64,000 bases of DNA from Actinomadura opuntiae (GCF_030283205.1 NZ_JASNWF010000011.1:248001-312000); one strand, 5' to 3'. Numbered from the stretch's first letter, positions 49,933-59,055 are shown. Notes: generated by a model from the letters alone, not told the origin. A program made the numbers and translations.

Positions 49933-50574
49933 ATGCGTGTCGAGATCTGGTCCGACGTGATCTGCCCCTGGTGCTACATCGGCAAGCGCCAGTTCGAGCG
50001 GGCGCTCGACGGCTTCGCGCACCGCGACCGGGTCGAGGTCGCCTACCGGGCGTTCCAGCTCGACCCGTCCTACCCGAGCGGCCGGACCGAGGACGTGGCG
50101 GACATGCTGGCCGGGAAGTACGGCATGTCGCGCGACCAGGCCGTCCAGATGAACCGGCAGATGGAGGAGCGCGCGGCCGGGGTGGGGCTGGAGTACCACC
50201 TGGAGGGCGGACGGGTGGGCAACACCGCCGACGCGCACCGGCTCGTCCATCTGGCGGGCGGGCAGGGCGTGCAGGGCGATGTCGTGGAGGCGCTCTACAA
50301 GGCGCACTTCACCGACGGGCGTTCGATCTTCGACCGCGACTCGCTGGTGGGCGTGGCCGCGGAGGCCGGGCTGGACGCGGACGCGGCCCGCGACGCCCTC
50401 GACTCCGGGAAGTTCGCCGCCGAGGTAGAAGCCGACCAGCGCGAGGCCCAGCAGCTCGGCGCGACCGGCGTTCCGTTCTTCGTCGTCGACCGCCGCTACG
50501 GCGTGTCCGGCGCCCAGCCCGCCGAGGCGTTCGCGCAGGTCCTCGACCGCGCCTGGACTGAAGCGGGCTCCTAG
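49933..50574 (+). CDS. DsbA-family (FrnE-like) oxidoreductase
   Basis: A 213-residue thioredoxin-fold protein. Active site CPWC at residues 11-14 in EIWSDVICPWCYIGKRQFERAL, with the helical insertion and the cis-Pro segment GATGVPFFVVD. FrnE-type proteins act in the cytoplasm as disulfide/2-hydroxychromene-carboxylate-isomerase-like enzymes. AAAGGTG precedes the ATG. Overlaps the convergent histidine kinase gene by 4 bp. Confidence 0.93.
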   Translation: MRVEIWSDVICPWCYIGKRQFERALDGFAHRDRVEVAYRAFQLDPSYPSGRTEDVADMLAGKYGMSRDQAVQMNRQMEERAAGVGLEYHLEGGRVGNTADAHRLVHLAGGQGVQGDVVEALYKAHFTDGRSIFDRDSLVGVAAEAGLDADAARDALDSGKFAAEVEADQREAQQLGATGVPFFVVDRRYGVSGAQPAEAFAQVLDRAWTEAGS

Positions 50575-51803
50575 ACGCGGGCCCAGCGGGCCGGGACGGC
50601 GCCCACGCGGCGGCGGCGCGCGGGCGGGGACGCGGCGGGCAGGCGGACGGTGAAGGACGCACCGGCCCCCGGACGCCCGGTCGCGTCGATCGTGCCGCCG
50701 TGGCTCTCCACGACCTCGCGGACGAGGGCGAGCCCCAGCCCGAAGCGGCGGCCCTTGCCGTGGGCGCCGCGGGCGAAGCGCTGGAAGATCCGTTCGGCGT
50801 CGGCGGGGTCGAAGCCGGTCCCGTCGTCGCGGACGGTCAGCTCGACCCGGTCGCCGTCGCGCGCCAGCGCCACCTCCACGCGGCCTCCCGGCGGCGTGTG
50901 GCCGATGGCGTTGTCGAGCAGCGCGCACACGACGCGGCGCAGCGCCGTCTCGACGCCCTCCACGACGCAGGGCGCGCCGGCGCCCGTGACGTCGAGGGCG
51001 ATGTCCTGCGCCCGGGTGCGGACGGATTCGGCGGCGGTCACGGAGGCGACGACGCCGGCGAGGTCCACCGGACTGCCCTCGGCCGCGCGGGGGCGCACCC
51101 GGGCGGACAGCAGCAGGTCCTCGATCACCTCGCCGAACTGCCGGGTGTCGGAGACGATGGCGCCGAGCTCGTCGCCCAGCGCGCCCGCGTCGGTGCGGCG
51201 GGCCAGCAGCTGCGCGCGGACGTGCAGGCGCGTCAGCGGGGTGCGCAGCTCGTGGCTGGCGTCGGCGACGAACCGCCGCTGCCGGTCCAGCGCCTCGGCG
51301 AGCGGGGAGATCGCCCGCCGCGCCAGCAGCCGGCCGGTGACGAGCGCGGCGAGCAGCCCGCCGATCTCGGCGACGCCCAGCGCCTTGTAGAGGCGCTGCC
51401 GTTCCTGGATCTGGTACCGCCGGTCGAGGGCCGCCTGCACGACGACCGGGCCGCGGTGCTCGGTGCGCACCAGGTAGCCGATCCCGCCGATGCGGTGTTC
51501 GCGCACGACCGTGCCCGTGGCGCGCAGGTCGGCGCGGACGGGCAGGCCGTCCGGCGCGTTCGGGGTGCGGCGGGTCCGGCCGTCCTCGATGGCGAACATC
51601 CACACGCAGGGGGGCGCGTTCTCGACGGCGTTCGCGGCGATCACGTGCCGCAGGTCGCGTTCGGCGTCGCTGCGCTGCCCGGCGCTCATCGCCAGGTAGA
51701 CCAGCGCCCCGACGAGCGCGATCACGACGGTCGCCGCCGCGGCGAGCTGCAGGGTGAGGGTCCATCCGACCCTCGACAGCACGCGGGCGTCCGGTCCTTG
51801 CAC
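50571..51803 (-). CDS. Sensor histidine kinase
   Basis: A 410-residue membrane kinase. Helices at ~14-38 and ~142-162 enclose a ~100-residue outside sensor region with one PPC; a HisKA domain with His184 (ASHELRTPL) and an HATPase domain with an N box (ALLDNAIGHTPPGG) and G boxes (DDGTGF, GRRFGLGLAL) follow. GTG 51803 is supported by GGAGGAGG 4 nt upstream. It follows the response regulator in the same operon. Confidence 0.92.
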   Translation of the reverse strand: MQGPDARVLSRVGWTLTLQLAAAATVVIALVGALVYLAMSAGQRSDAERDLRHVIAANAVENAPPCVWMFAIEDGRTRRTPNAPDGLPVRADLRATGTVVREHRIGGIGYLVRTEHRGPVVVQAALDRRYQIQERQRLYKALGVAEIGGLLAALVTGRLLARRAISPLAEALDRQRRFVADASHELRTPLTRLHVRAQLLARRTDAGALGDELGAIVSDTRQFGEVIEDLLLSARVRPRAAEGSPVDLAGVVASVTAAESVRTRAQDIALDVTGAGAPCVVEGVETALRRVVCALLDNAIGHTPPGGRVEVALARDGDRVELTVRDDGTGFDPADAERIFQRFARGAHGKGRRFGLGLALVREVVESHGGTIDATGRPGAGASFTVRLPAASPPARRRRVGAVPARWARV

Positions 51804-51823
51804 GGTGCCTCCTCCGGCCGGCC

Positions 51824-52492
51824 TCACAGCTCGCCAGCCCGGTAGCCGAGGCCGCGGACGGTGCGGACGGTGCCGCGGCCGAGCTTGCGCCGCAGGTAGT
51901 GGACATAGGTGTCGACGATCGACTCCGAGGTGGTGTCGGCGAAGACGCGTTCGCGCAGCTCCGCGCGGCTGAACACCATGCCGGGCCGGCCGGCGAGGAC
52001 GCGCAGCAGCTCGAACTCGCGGGCGGACAGCTCGTGCTCGGTGCCGTCGGCGAGCCGCGCCCGGTGCAGGACCAGGTCGATCTCGCCCGAGCCGAGCGGC
52101 AGCGTCCGCGCGCGGTCGGCGTGCCGGCGGTGCAGCGCCCGGATCCGCGCCAGCAGCTCGTCGACCTCGAACGGTTTGACCAGGTAGTCCTCGGCGCCGG
52201 AGTCGAGCCCGGCGACCCGGTCGGCGACCGTGCCGAGCGCGGTCAGCACGAGCACGGGGGTGGCGACGCCCTTGCGGCGGATCCGGCGGAGCACCTCCAG
52301 GCCGTCCAGGCCGGGCAGCATCCGGTCGACGACCAGGACGTCATAGGCGCGGGCGAGCGCCAGGTGCAGGCCGCGGTGCCCGTCGGGGGCCACCTCGACG
52401 CGGTACCCCTCGCCGGTGAACAGCTCGTCCAGCATCCCCGCGATCTCGGCGTCGTCCTCGATGAGGAGAATCCGGGGCGGATGCGTGCGCAC
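51824..52492 (-). CDS. OmpR/PhoB-type response regulator
   Basis: A 222-residue regulator: receiver with Asp13/14, phospho-acceptor Asp56 (VLVVDRMLPG) and Lys106 (LVKPFE), then a winged-helix DNA-binding domain (ELSAREFELLRVLAGRPG, SIVDTYVHYLRRKLG). The GTG start at 52492 has a GGAGG placed only about 1 nt away, unusually close. It begins 54 bp after the aldehyde dehydrogenase stop in the same direction, with no hairpin between. Confidence 0.93.
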   Translation of the reverse strand: MRTHPPRILLIEDDAEIAGMLDELFTGEGYRVEVAPDGHRGLHLALARAYDVLVVDRMLPGLDGLEVLRRIRRKGVATPVLVLTALGTVADRVAGLDSGAEDYLVKPFEVDELLARIRALHRRHADRARTLPLGSGEIDLVLHRARLADGTEHELSAREFELLRVLAGRPGMVFSRAELRERVFADTTSESIVDTYVHYLRRKLGRGTVRTVRGLGYRAGEL

Positions 52493-52546
52493 CCCTCCAG
52501 GATTCCACGGCCTTGATCTTGACGGCAGGTGCCCGCCGGACGCGCC

Positions 52547-53947
52547 TCAGGACGCCGGGACGTGGAGGACGAACGGTTCGCAGTGCGCCCGCACGCCCCA
52601 CGGTCCGCCGGAGACGCCGAGCCCGCTGTGCTTGCTGCCGCCGAACGGTTCGTCCAGCGACATCCGCATGTGACCGTTCACCCAGGCGGTGCCGCATTCC
52701 AGGCGTTCGGCGACCGCGGCGGCGCGGCCGGTGTCGGTGCCCCAGACCGAGCCGCACAGCCCGTACGGGGTCGCGTTGGCGAGGGCGACCGCCTCGTCGA
52801 CGTCGCGGTAGGGGACGACAGGGAGCGCCGGGCCGAACTGCTCCTCGTCGACGATCCGCATGCCCGCCTCGGCGCGGGCCAGCACGGTCGGGGCGAAGAA
52901 GTACCCGGGGCCGTCGAGCGGGGCTCCGCCAGCGGCGGCGCGGGCGCCCTGAGCCAGTGCCTCGGAGACGAGGCCCGACACGCGCTCGTACTGCGGGCGG
53001 TTGGCGATGGGGCCGATCTGCGTGGCCGGGTCCATGCCGTCGCCGACGACCGCTTTCGCGGCGCGCTCCGCGAGCGCCTCGGCCAGGTCGTCGTGGAGCA
53101 CGGCGGGCGCGAAGACGCGTTTCACCGCCATGCAGATCTGGCCGCAGTTGGCGAAGGCGCTCCAGAACAGCCCGTCGGCGACGGCGTCCACGTCGGCGTC
53201 GTCGAGGACGATCGCGGCGTCGTTGCCGCCGAGTTCCAGCGTGAGGCGCTTGAGGTCGGGCGCCGCCGCGGCGGCCACGTGCTTCCCGGTCGCCGCCGAC
53301 CCGGTGAAGTTGATCTTCCGGATGCCGGGGTGGGCGGCGAGCCGCTCCCCCAGCGGGTCGGCGCCCGAGATGACGTTGAGCACGCCGGGCGGGAACGCGC
53401 CGGCCAGGACGCGTCCCATCGCGAGCGTCGCCAGCGGCGTGTACGGCGACGGTTTGAGCACGACGGCGCAGCCGGCCGCCAGCGCGGGCGCCACCTTCGC
53501 CGCGCCCAGTTGCAGCGGGAAGTTCCACGGCGCGATCGCGGCGACCGGGCCGACCGGGCGCCAGTGCACGCGGACGCGCTCGCCGTCGACGCCCTCCATG
53601 ACGTCCGGCGCGATCTCCAGCTCCGCGAGGTGCTGGAAGCGGGCGGCGGCCCGCGCGACCTCCGCCTCGGCCTCCCGCAGCGGCTTGCCCTGCTCGGCCG
53701 TCAGGAGGGGTGCCAGCTCGCCCGCCGCGTCGCGCAGCAGGGAGGCCGCGGCGGCCAGCCGTTCGCGCCGCTCGCCCGCGTCGGCGCGCCAGCCCGGCCA
53801 CGCCTCGTTCGCCGCCCGCACCGCCGCGTCGAGGGCGGTCTCGTCGCAGTCGGGCGCGCGGGCGAACTCCTCGCCCGTCGCGGGATTCACGACGCCGATC
53901 GTCCGGGAGGAGCCGATGAGCTCGCCGCCGATGAGCATGTCGGTCAT
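52547..53947 (-). CDS. Aldehyde dehydrogenase family protein
   Basis: A 466-residue NAD(P)-dependent ALDH: WNF (141-143), Lys165, general base Glu238 (ELGG) and nucleophile Cys272 (NCGQICMAVKR). The subgroup resembles betaine/vanillin-type dehydrogenases. ATG 53947 overlaps the stop of the preceding amidohydrolase gene by 4 bp. Fifth gene of the flavoprotein-P450 operon and likely the enzyme that oxidises an aldehyde made by that pathway. Confidence 0.92.
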   Translation of the reverse strand: MTDMLIGGELIGSSRTIGVVNPATGEEFARAPDCDETALDAAVRAANEAWPGWRADAGERRERLAAAASLLRDAAGELAPLLTAEQGKPLREAEAEVARAAARFQHLAELEIAPDVMEGVDGERVRVHWRPVGPVAAIAPWNFPLQLGAAKVAPALAAGCAVVLKPSPYTPLATLAMGRVLAGAFPPGVLNVISGADPLGERLAAHPGIRKINFTGSAATGKHVAAAAAPDLKRLTLELGGNDAAIVLDDADVDAVADGLFWSAFANCGQICMAVKRVFAPAVLHDDLAEALAERAAKAVVGDGMDPATQIGPIANRPQYERVSGLVSEALAQGARAAAGGAPLDGPGYFFAPTVLARAEAGMRIVDEEQFGPALPVVPYRDVDEAVALANATPYGLCGSVWGTDTGRAAAVAERLECGTAWVNGHMRMSLDEPFGGSKHSGLGVSGGPWGVRAHCEPFVLHVPAS

Positions 53948-54993
53948 GCGTCCGCCTTCAGCAGCCGGGACGGGTTGACGGAACCGGTCTCGTGCACCTG
54001 CTCCTCGCTCAGCCCGAACGCGCGCATGTGGGCGTGGAGCAGGCGCAGCGCCTCGACGGTGTTGGGGAACAGCGGCTCGCCGGCGTCGCTGGACAGCGTC
54101 ACGTGCCGGGTGCCGAGCGCCTGGATCGTCGCGCACATCCGCGCCGGGTCGACGCCGAGCAGCGGGGAGATCTCGTCGTAGGTGAAGTTCATGGTGATCC
54201 CCGCCGATGTCAGCTCCCGCATCTGGTCCAGCGACAGGTCGATGAACGGGCTGAACGGGTGGTCGATCACCGCCCTGGTGATGCCGAGGTTCCGCACCTC
54301 GTCCGCCATCGCGTAGATCTCCTCGTGCGTGGCGTGCGCGAACGAGACCATGACGTCGTGGTCGGCGGCGATGCGGAACACCTCCTTGTACTCGGGTTTG
54401 AGGACGCCGTGCTCGTCGAGCGTGTACGCGCCGGCGCGCAGGGCGTCCGGCCATGGCAGCGGGTCGCTCCACTCGCGGGAGTCCTCGCCCCACCACACCG
54501 GCAGCCCGCCGACCTTGTGCAGTGTGTTGGCGCTGCGGAAGACCGGCATCCAGATGGCGGACGCGCCGTCCTCGATCGCGCGGCGGGCCGCCTCCGGCAG
54601 CGGCAGGCCGCGGGTGTCGGTGGCGATCCACCCCGACCACAGCCGCACCGGCTCGACGCCGGTGTCCTCGCACCACCGTTCGAGGTCCCGGCCGACCGCG
54701 CGGACGACCTCGGCCGGGCCGGGCGCCTCGGGCCGGTTCATGCCCACGACGCTCTTGAACAGCAGCCCCTTCATCCCGCTGGCCGACGCCAGCTTCGCGA
54801 TCGCCAGCGCGTCCTGCTGTCCTTCGTGGGCGTGGCAGTGGATGTCCACCGCGTCCTCGACGCCGAACACGGCGGGCGGGACGAGCGCCTGCCCGCGATA
54901 GCCCATCCGGGCGCGGTAGGAGGCGAGGAACCGGTCGTGCGGGGCGCCGTTCGGGCGGCGCAGCCGCGCCTCGGCGAGCAGTTCGTCGTCCAC
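53944..54993 (-). CDS. Metal-dependent hydrolase-like TIM barrel (DUF6282-like)
   Basis: A 349-residue protein with a VDIHCHAHEG motif (a HxH metal site), MVSFAHATHEEI, AVIDHPFSPF and LSSDAGEPLFPN, giving the ordered His/Asp pattern of the amidohydrolase superfamily. Start GTG 54993 is the best in-frame option, with GAGAGGAAGG about 10 nt away. It lies between the P450 and ALDH genes and overlaps the latter by 4 bp. Substrate unknown. Confidence 0.78.
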   Translation of the reverse strand: MDDELLAEARLRRPNGAPHDRFLASYRARMGYRGQALVPPAVFGVEDAVDIHCHAHEGQQDALAIAKLASASGMKGLLFKSVVGMNRPEAPGPAEVVRAVGRDLERWCEDTGVEPVRLWSGWIATDTRGLPLPEAARRAIEDGASAIWMPVFRSANTLHKVGGLPVWWGEDSREWSDPLPWPDALRAGAYTLDEHGVLKPEYKEVFRIAADHDVMVSFAHATHEEIYAMADEVRNLGITRAVIDHPFSPFIDLSLDQMRELTSAGITMNFTYDEISPLLGVDPARMCATIQALGTRHVTLSSDAGEPLFPNTVEALRLLHAHMRAFGLSEEQVHETGSVNPSRLLKADA

Positions 54994-54998
54994 CCCGA

Positions 54999-56348
54999 TC
55001 AGCCTTCCTCTCCGGCGGTCCGCAGGTTCTCGAAGTAGGCGGCGGCCAGGCGCTGCCGCCGGGCGTCCAGCACCATGTACGTCCCGTAGACGAGCTGGAC
55101 GAGGCTGCGCCACACGTCCTCCCACCGGTCGCGCAGCCGCAGCAGCGCCAGCCGGGCCCCGGCGCGGCGGGACGGGGCGCCGCGCGGGGCGAGCAGGCAC
55201 GGCCCCCGGTTCGGGAGGGAGCGGGTGTGCGCAGCGGACGACGACAGCGCGAAGCGGCGCAGCGTCTCTCGCGTCACCGCCCGCATGGCGGCGGGCGCGA
55301 CGCCCCGCGCCGGGCAGGGCCGGTTCGCGGTGACGCCGAACGGGATGTGGTTCGCCTCGCGCACAGCCAGGCGCTCCCACCTGCCGGGGTCGAAGCGGTC
55401 GGCGTCCTCGAAGCCGGTGGCGTGGAACTCGGGGTAGTTGAAGCAGAGCACGGACCCGGCGGGCAGCGTGGTCCGCTCGTCCACGGCGATGTCGGCCGAG
55501 GTGATCCGGTGCGCGATGCCGAACAGCGGGTACCGGCGCATGCTCTCCTCGATCACGCGGTCCAGGTAGGCGTCGTCGGCGGGATCGGCGGCGAGGCGGT
55601 GCTGCACGTCGGGGTGCTGGGCGATCGCCATCAGCAGGTGCGCCATCGCCTCCGACATCTGCACCACCGCGGTGTTGAAGAACGTCCCTTGCAGGTAGAA
55701 GACCTGCTCGTCCTTCGACAGCCGCTCGGGCAGCGGGAGGCGGACGTCGCCGAGCCGGTCCCGCAGGTACTCCGTCAGCCGGCCGCGGCGGTCCATGTGC
55801 CGCAGCCCGCAGCACTTCAGCGCGGTGACGACGTCGTCGGCGTTCGCGACGATCAGGGCGCGGGCGTGCGCCGGGCACCGCTCGCCGAACACCAGCTCGT
55901 AGGAGAACTCCGCCCAGATCGGCATCATCAGGTCGCGCAGGCGGACGAGCCCGGGCCCGGTCTCGTCGAGCACGCGGGCGGCGCAGCGCTGCGCGAGCGC
56001 TGCCACCTCCCCCTTCGGCCGGGCGAGGAAGCGGCGGGTGGTGCGGGCGACGTCGTCGTAGCGCTCCCCCGGTTCGAGGTGCTCCTGATGGACGTGCGGA
56101 CCGGGCGCCAACCAGTACCAGAACAGGTCGGACAGCGGCGCGCCCTCGCTGCGCCCGTCCGCCGCCGGATGGGAGTACACCTCCCGGAACCGGTCGGCGC
56201 CGACCAGGTCGCCGGGGATCGGAACGCCCTCCTCGCCGTTGACCCGCGCGAAGATGCGCACCCGCAGCGCGACCACCGCTCGCGGCAGCCAGTACGGCAG
56301 GCTCGCGAGAACGGCGATCGCCGCCACGACGACCGCCGCGATCAGCAC
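54999..56348 (-). CDS. Membrane-anchored cytochrome P450-like protein with atypical heme loop
   Basis: A 449-residue protein. N-terminal hydrophobic anchor (2-22), K-helix Glu268-x-x-Arg271 (VIEESMRRYP), PERF-like DPGRW and a putative heme-ligand Cys345 in FGVTANRPCPARG. The loop departs from FxxGxRxCxG: the Phe is one residue further away and the glycine is missing. The I-helix region (~218-232, LQGTFFNTAVVQ) lacks the usual acid-Thr pair. Most bacterial P450s lack a membrane anchor. GTG 56348 has GAGGAGGGG just upstream and overlaps the preceding stop by 7 bp. Confidence 0.8.
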   Translation of the reverse strand: MLIAAVVVAAIAVLASLPYWLPRAVVALRVRIFARVNGEEGVPIPGDLVGADRFREVYSHPAADGRSEGAPLSDLFWYWLAPGPHVHQEHLEPGERYDDVARTTRRFLARPKGEVAALAQRCAARVLDETGPGLVRLRDLMMPIWAEFSYELVFGERCPAHARALIVANADDVVTALKCCGLRHMDRRGRLTEYLRDRLGDVRLPLPERLSKDEQVFYLQGTFFNTAVVQMSEAMAHLLMAIAQHPDVQHRLAADPADDAYLDRVIEESMRRYPLFGIAHRITSADIAVDERTTLPAGSVLCFNYPEFHATGFEDADRFDPGRWERLAVREANHIPFGVTANRPCPARGVAPAAMRAVTRETLRRFALSSSAAHTRSLPNRGPCLLAPRGAPSRRAGARLALLRLRDRWEDVWRSLVQLVYGTYMVLDARRQRLAAAYFENLRTAGEEG

Positions 56349-57421
56349 GGCCCCTCCTCGACGAGGCCGGGATCCGCGTCCTCCGGCGCGGCGCAGCCGC
56401 AGAGTGCGAGCGCGTTCTCCAGCTCCCGCCGCAGCAGCCCGAGGACGTCCGTCACCCCGTCCTCGCCCCCGGCGGCCAGGCCCCACAGCGCCGGACGGCC
56501 GATCGCGACCGCGTCCGCCCCCAGCGCGAGCGCCTTGACCACGTCGGTGCCGCGCCGCACGCCCCCGTCGAGCAGCACGGGAACCCGGCCCGCGACGGCG
56601 TCCGCCACCGGCGCGAGCCGGGTGATCGAGGCGGGCACCGTGTCCAGCTGCCGGCCGCCGTGGTTGGACACGATGACCGCGTCGACGCCCCGCTCGACGG
56701 CCAGCCGCGCGTCGTCGGGACGCAGCACCCCCTTGACCGCGATCGGCAGGTCGGTGATGCCGCGCAGCCGGTCGAGGTCGTCCCAGCAGATCTCCGGCGA
56801 CAGCACGACCTGCCTTACGTGGCCCGTCCGCGCGGAGTCGCCGGGCTCGCGCAGGTTCTCGCAGCGCATGCCGGGCGGCAGGTCGTGGAAGCCGTTGCGG
56901 TCGCCGCGCTCGTTGCGGCCGAGCGCGGGCGAGTCGGCGGTGACCACCAGCGCGCGGCACCCGGCCGCCTCCGCGCGCCGGACGACCGCCTCGGTGAAGC
57001 CCAGGTCGGGCTGCGGGTACAGCTGGAACCACAGCGCCGGGTCGGGCGCCGCCTTGCGCGCCTCGGCCGCCACCTCCTCGATCGCGACCGTGGAGAGCAT
57101 CGCCGCGATCATGATGACGCCGGCCTTGGCGGCGGCCCGCGCGGTCGCCCGCTCGGCGTCGGGGTGGGCGAGCCGGTGGAACGCGGTGGGCGCCAGCATG
57201 ACGGGCATCGACGCCTCGGCGCCGAGCACGGTGACGCCGAGCCGCGGCGTCCCGGCGCCGCGAAGCACGCGCGGGAGCAGGGCGAGCCGGGCGAACGCGG
57301 CCTCGTTGACGCGCACGGTCACCTCGTCCTGGGCGCCGGAGGCGAAGTAGTCGTAGTGGACCGGGTCGAGCCGCTCGCGCGCGAGCTCCTCGAACTCGCG
57401 GACGTTCACCGGGGCGCCCAT
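56342..57421 (-). CDS. FMN-dependent alpha-hydroxyacid oxidase
   Basis: A 359-residue TIM-barrel flavoenzyme of the lactate/glycolate oxidase family: HYDYFASGAQDEVT, then PVMLAPTAFHRLAH, VTADSPALGRNERG, DLPIAVKGV and the catalytic VSNHGGRQLD His/Arg segment. Oxidises a 2-hydroxyacid to a 2-oxoacid with O2 as acceptor. ATG 57421 lies one base after the flavoprotein stop. Second gene of the operon. Confidence 0.92.
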   Translation of the reverse strand: MGAPVNVREFEELARERLDPVHYDYFASGAQDEVTVRVNEAAFARLALLPRVLRGAGTPRLGVTVLGAEASMPVMLAPTAFHRLAHPDAERATARAAAKAGVIMIAAMLSTVAIEEVAAEARKAAPDPALWFQLYPQPDLGFTEAVVRRAEAAGCRALVVTADSPALGRNERGDRNGFHDLPPGMRCENLREPGDSARTGHVRQVVLSPEICWDDLDRLRGITDLPIAVKGVLRPDDARLAVERGVDAVIVSNHGGRQLDTVPASITRLAPVADAVAGRVPVLLDGGVRRGTDVVKALALGADAVAIGRPALWGLAAGGEDGVTDVLGLLRRELENALALCGCAAPEDADPGLVEEGPC

Positions 57422-57422
57422 G

Positions 57423-58973
57423 TCAGGCCCCGGCACCGTCGAGGGCGGACGCGGCGAAGGCGCGGAGCGGCGCGCGGAACTCCTCCTCGCCGGACCAGTC
57501 GTTGCAGATGTCCTCGGGCAGCAGCAGCCTGCCGGTGAGCTTCCCGTCCCGGTAGTACCGGATCACCGGATGCAGGTAGCGGTCCTCCTTGGACGGGTCC
57601 GCCTCCCAGGCGCGCCCCGCCTCGATGTCGAACGGGTCGATGTCGGCGTGCCCGGCGCCGTACTCCAGGCTGACGGTGAACCAGGCGTGCTCGTCCTCCC
57701 CCTCCATATGCTCGGCGACGTGGTCGAGCGGCAGCTCCTCCAGGTAGCGGGCGCCGCCGTCGCCGACCGCGACGACGTCGCAGAGGAAGCCGTACTGCTG
57801 CCACAGCGCCGACGTCCGGTTGATCCTGTTCAGCACGGCGCCGGCGATGGCGCCGGGGTCGGCCGGGAGCTCGCGCTCGGGCCAGTCGATCCCCTCGTAC
57901 CGGCGTTCGAGCATCCGGTGCAGCGCGCGGACGCCGTAGCGGAACCCGTGCAGGAAGGCGCTGGTGAACTTCTTGAAGTCGCGCGACTGGGTGATCGTCC
58001 CGGCGAAGAACAGGTCGGGGACGTTCACCGACTCCCACTGCGTCGTGAGCGCCGGGAACCGGTCGTTGATGACGAGCTGCGGCCGGCACGTCTCGTCGAA
58101 GATCGACGCGTCCATGCGGAAGCCCGTGCAGTTGATGACCCGGTCGTACTCCAGCGTCACGACCTTGTCGCGCCGGGCGTAGGCGATGCGGACCCGGTAG
58201 GCGCCGCCGTCGTGCTCGATGCGCTCGACCCGGCCGTCCAGGACCATGTTCTGCGCCTTGAGCTGGTAGGTGTCGAGGAAGTTGTTGTTCACCGCGCGCA
58301 GGTGGCCGATGAAGTGCGTGCGCCACGCGAACCGGACGTCGCTCGGGCCGATGACGTGGATGACGGCGGCCCGCTCGGTCAGCGCGTCCGCGGTCTCGAA
58401 CGCCGAGTTGCCCTTGCCCAGGATGAGGACCCGCTGGTCGGTGAAGTCGTCGGGGTCGACCGAGACGTCGGAGTAGTGCTCGACGGTCTCGATCCCCGGG
58501 ATGTCCGGGACGTTCTGCGCGCCGAACCCGGTCGCGACGATGACGCGCCTGGCCTCGTGCACCTCGCCGCGCTGGTCGGTGACCCTGAAGTGCCCGTCCT
58601 TGGCGACGTTGACGGCGCGGGTGTCGTAGCGGACGTCCAGCTTCAGCGTCGTCGCATAGTCCGCCAGGTAGCGGACGTAGTCGTCGGCGTTCGGGAAGTA
58701 GGCGTCGGTGTACTTGCTCAGCACCAGGTCCGGGACGTCGCTGAGCATCGAGTTCCAGTCCATCCGCAGGTTCAGCTCGGGGTCGTCCCAGCCGGTGTGC
58801 GGCTTGTTGATGGAGATCATCCTGCGGTGCCGGGGGAACGTCCGGTAGAAGGTCCCCGGGCCGGGCCCGCTCTCGAGGACGGCGTGGTCGCGGCCCGCGC
58901 GCCGCAGGAGATGGCCGAGCTGCAGGCCCGCCGGTCCCGCGCCGATAACGAGGTAGTCCCGGATTCCGTCCAC
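57423..58973 (-). CDS. FOXRED2/ERFAD-like NAD(P)-FAD oxidoreductase
   Basis: A 516-residue two-dinucleotide-domain flavoprotein of the flavin-monooxygenase superfamily. FAD loop GAGPAGLQLG (11-20) and NADP loop GKGNSAFETA (186-195). Residues ~46-80 (FPRHRRMISINK, HTGWDDPELNLRMDWNSMLSD) strongly resemble the vertebrate FOXRED2 (ERFAD) pattern, rather than a Baeyer-Villiger enzyme. First gene of the operon, GTG start at 58973. Function in bacteria unknown; it may hydroxylate or oxidise the pathway's first substrate. Confidence 0.85.
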   Translation of the reverse strand: MDGIRDYLVIGAGPAGLQLGHLLRRAGRDHAVLESGPGPGTFYRTFPRHRRMISINKPHTGWDDPELNLRMDWNSMLSDVPDLVLSKYTDAYFPNADDYVRYLADYATTLKLDVRYDTRAVNVAKDGHFRVTDQRGEVHEARRVIVATGFGAQNVPDIPGIETVEHYSDVSVDPDDFTDQRVLILGKGNSAFETADALTERAAVIHVIGPSDVRFAWRTHFIGHLRAVNNNFLDTYQLKAQNMVLDGRVERIEHDGGAYRVRIAYARRDKVVTLEYDRVINCTGFRMDASIFDETCRPQLVINDRFPALTTQWESVNVPDLFFAGTITQSRDFKKFTSAFLHGFRYGVRALHRMLERRYEGIDWPERELPADPGAIAGAVLNRINRTSALWQQYGFLCDVVAVGDGGARYLEELPLDHVAEHMEGEDEHAWFTVSLEYGAGHADIDPFDIEAGRAWEADPSKEDRYLHPVIRYYRDGKLTGRLLLPEDICNDWSGEEEFRAPLRAFAASALDGAGA

Positions 58974-59055
58974 CGTGCCGCCTCCGCTCGCTCGCCGATC
59001 GAACGCCGCAGACGGTAGGACGGGGATCTCAGAGGGTTCTAAGAAAGCACCGGAC

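Noticed and set aside
54999..57032. A single 677-residue fusion of the P450 with upstream sequence
   Set aside because: The upstream 228 codons are out-of-frame shadow of the hydroxyacid oxidase gene; the P450 has its own GTG with a Shine-Dalgarno.
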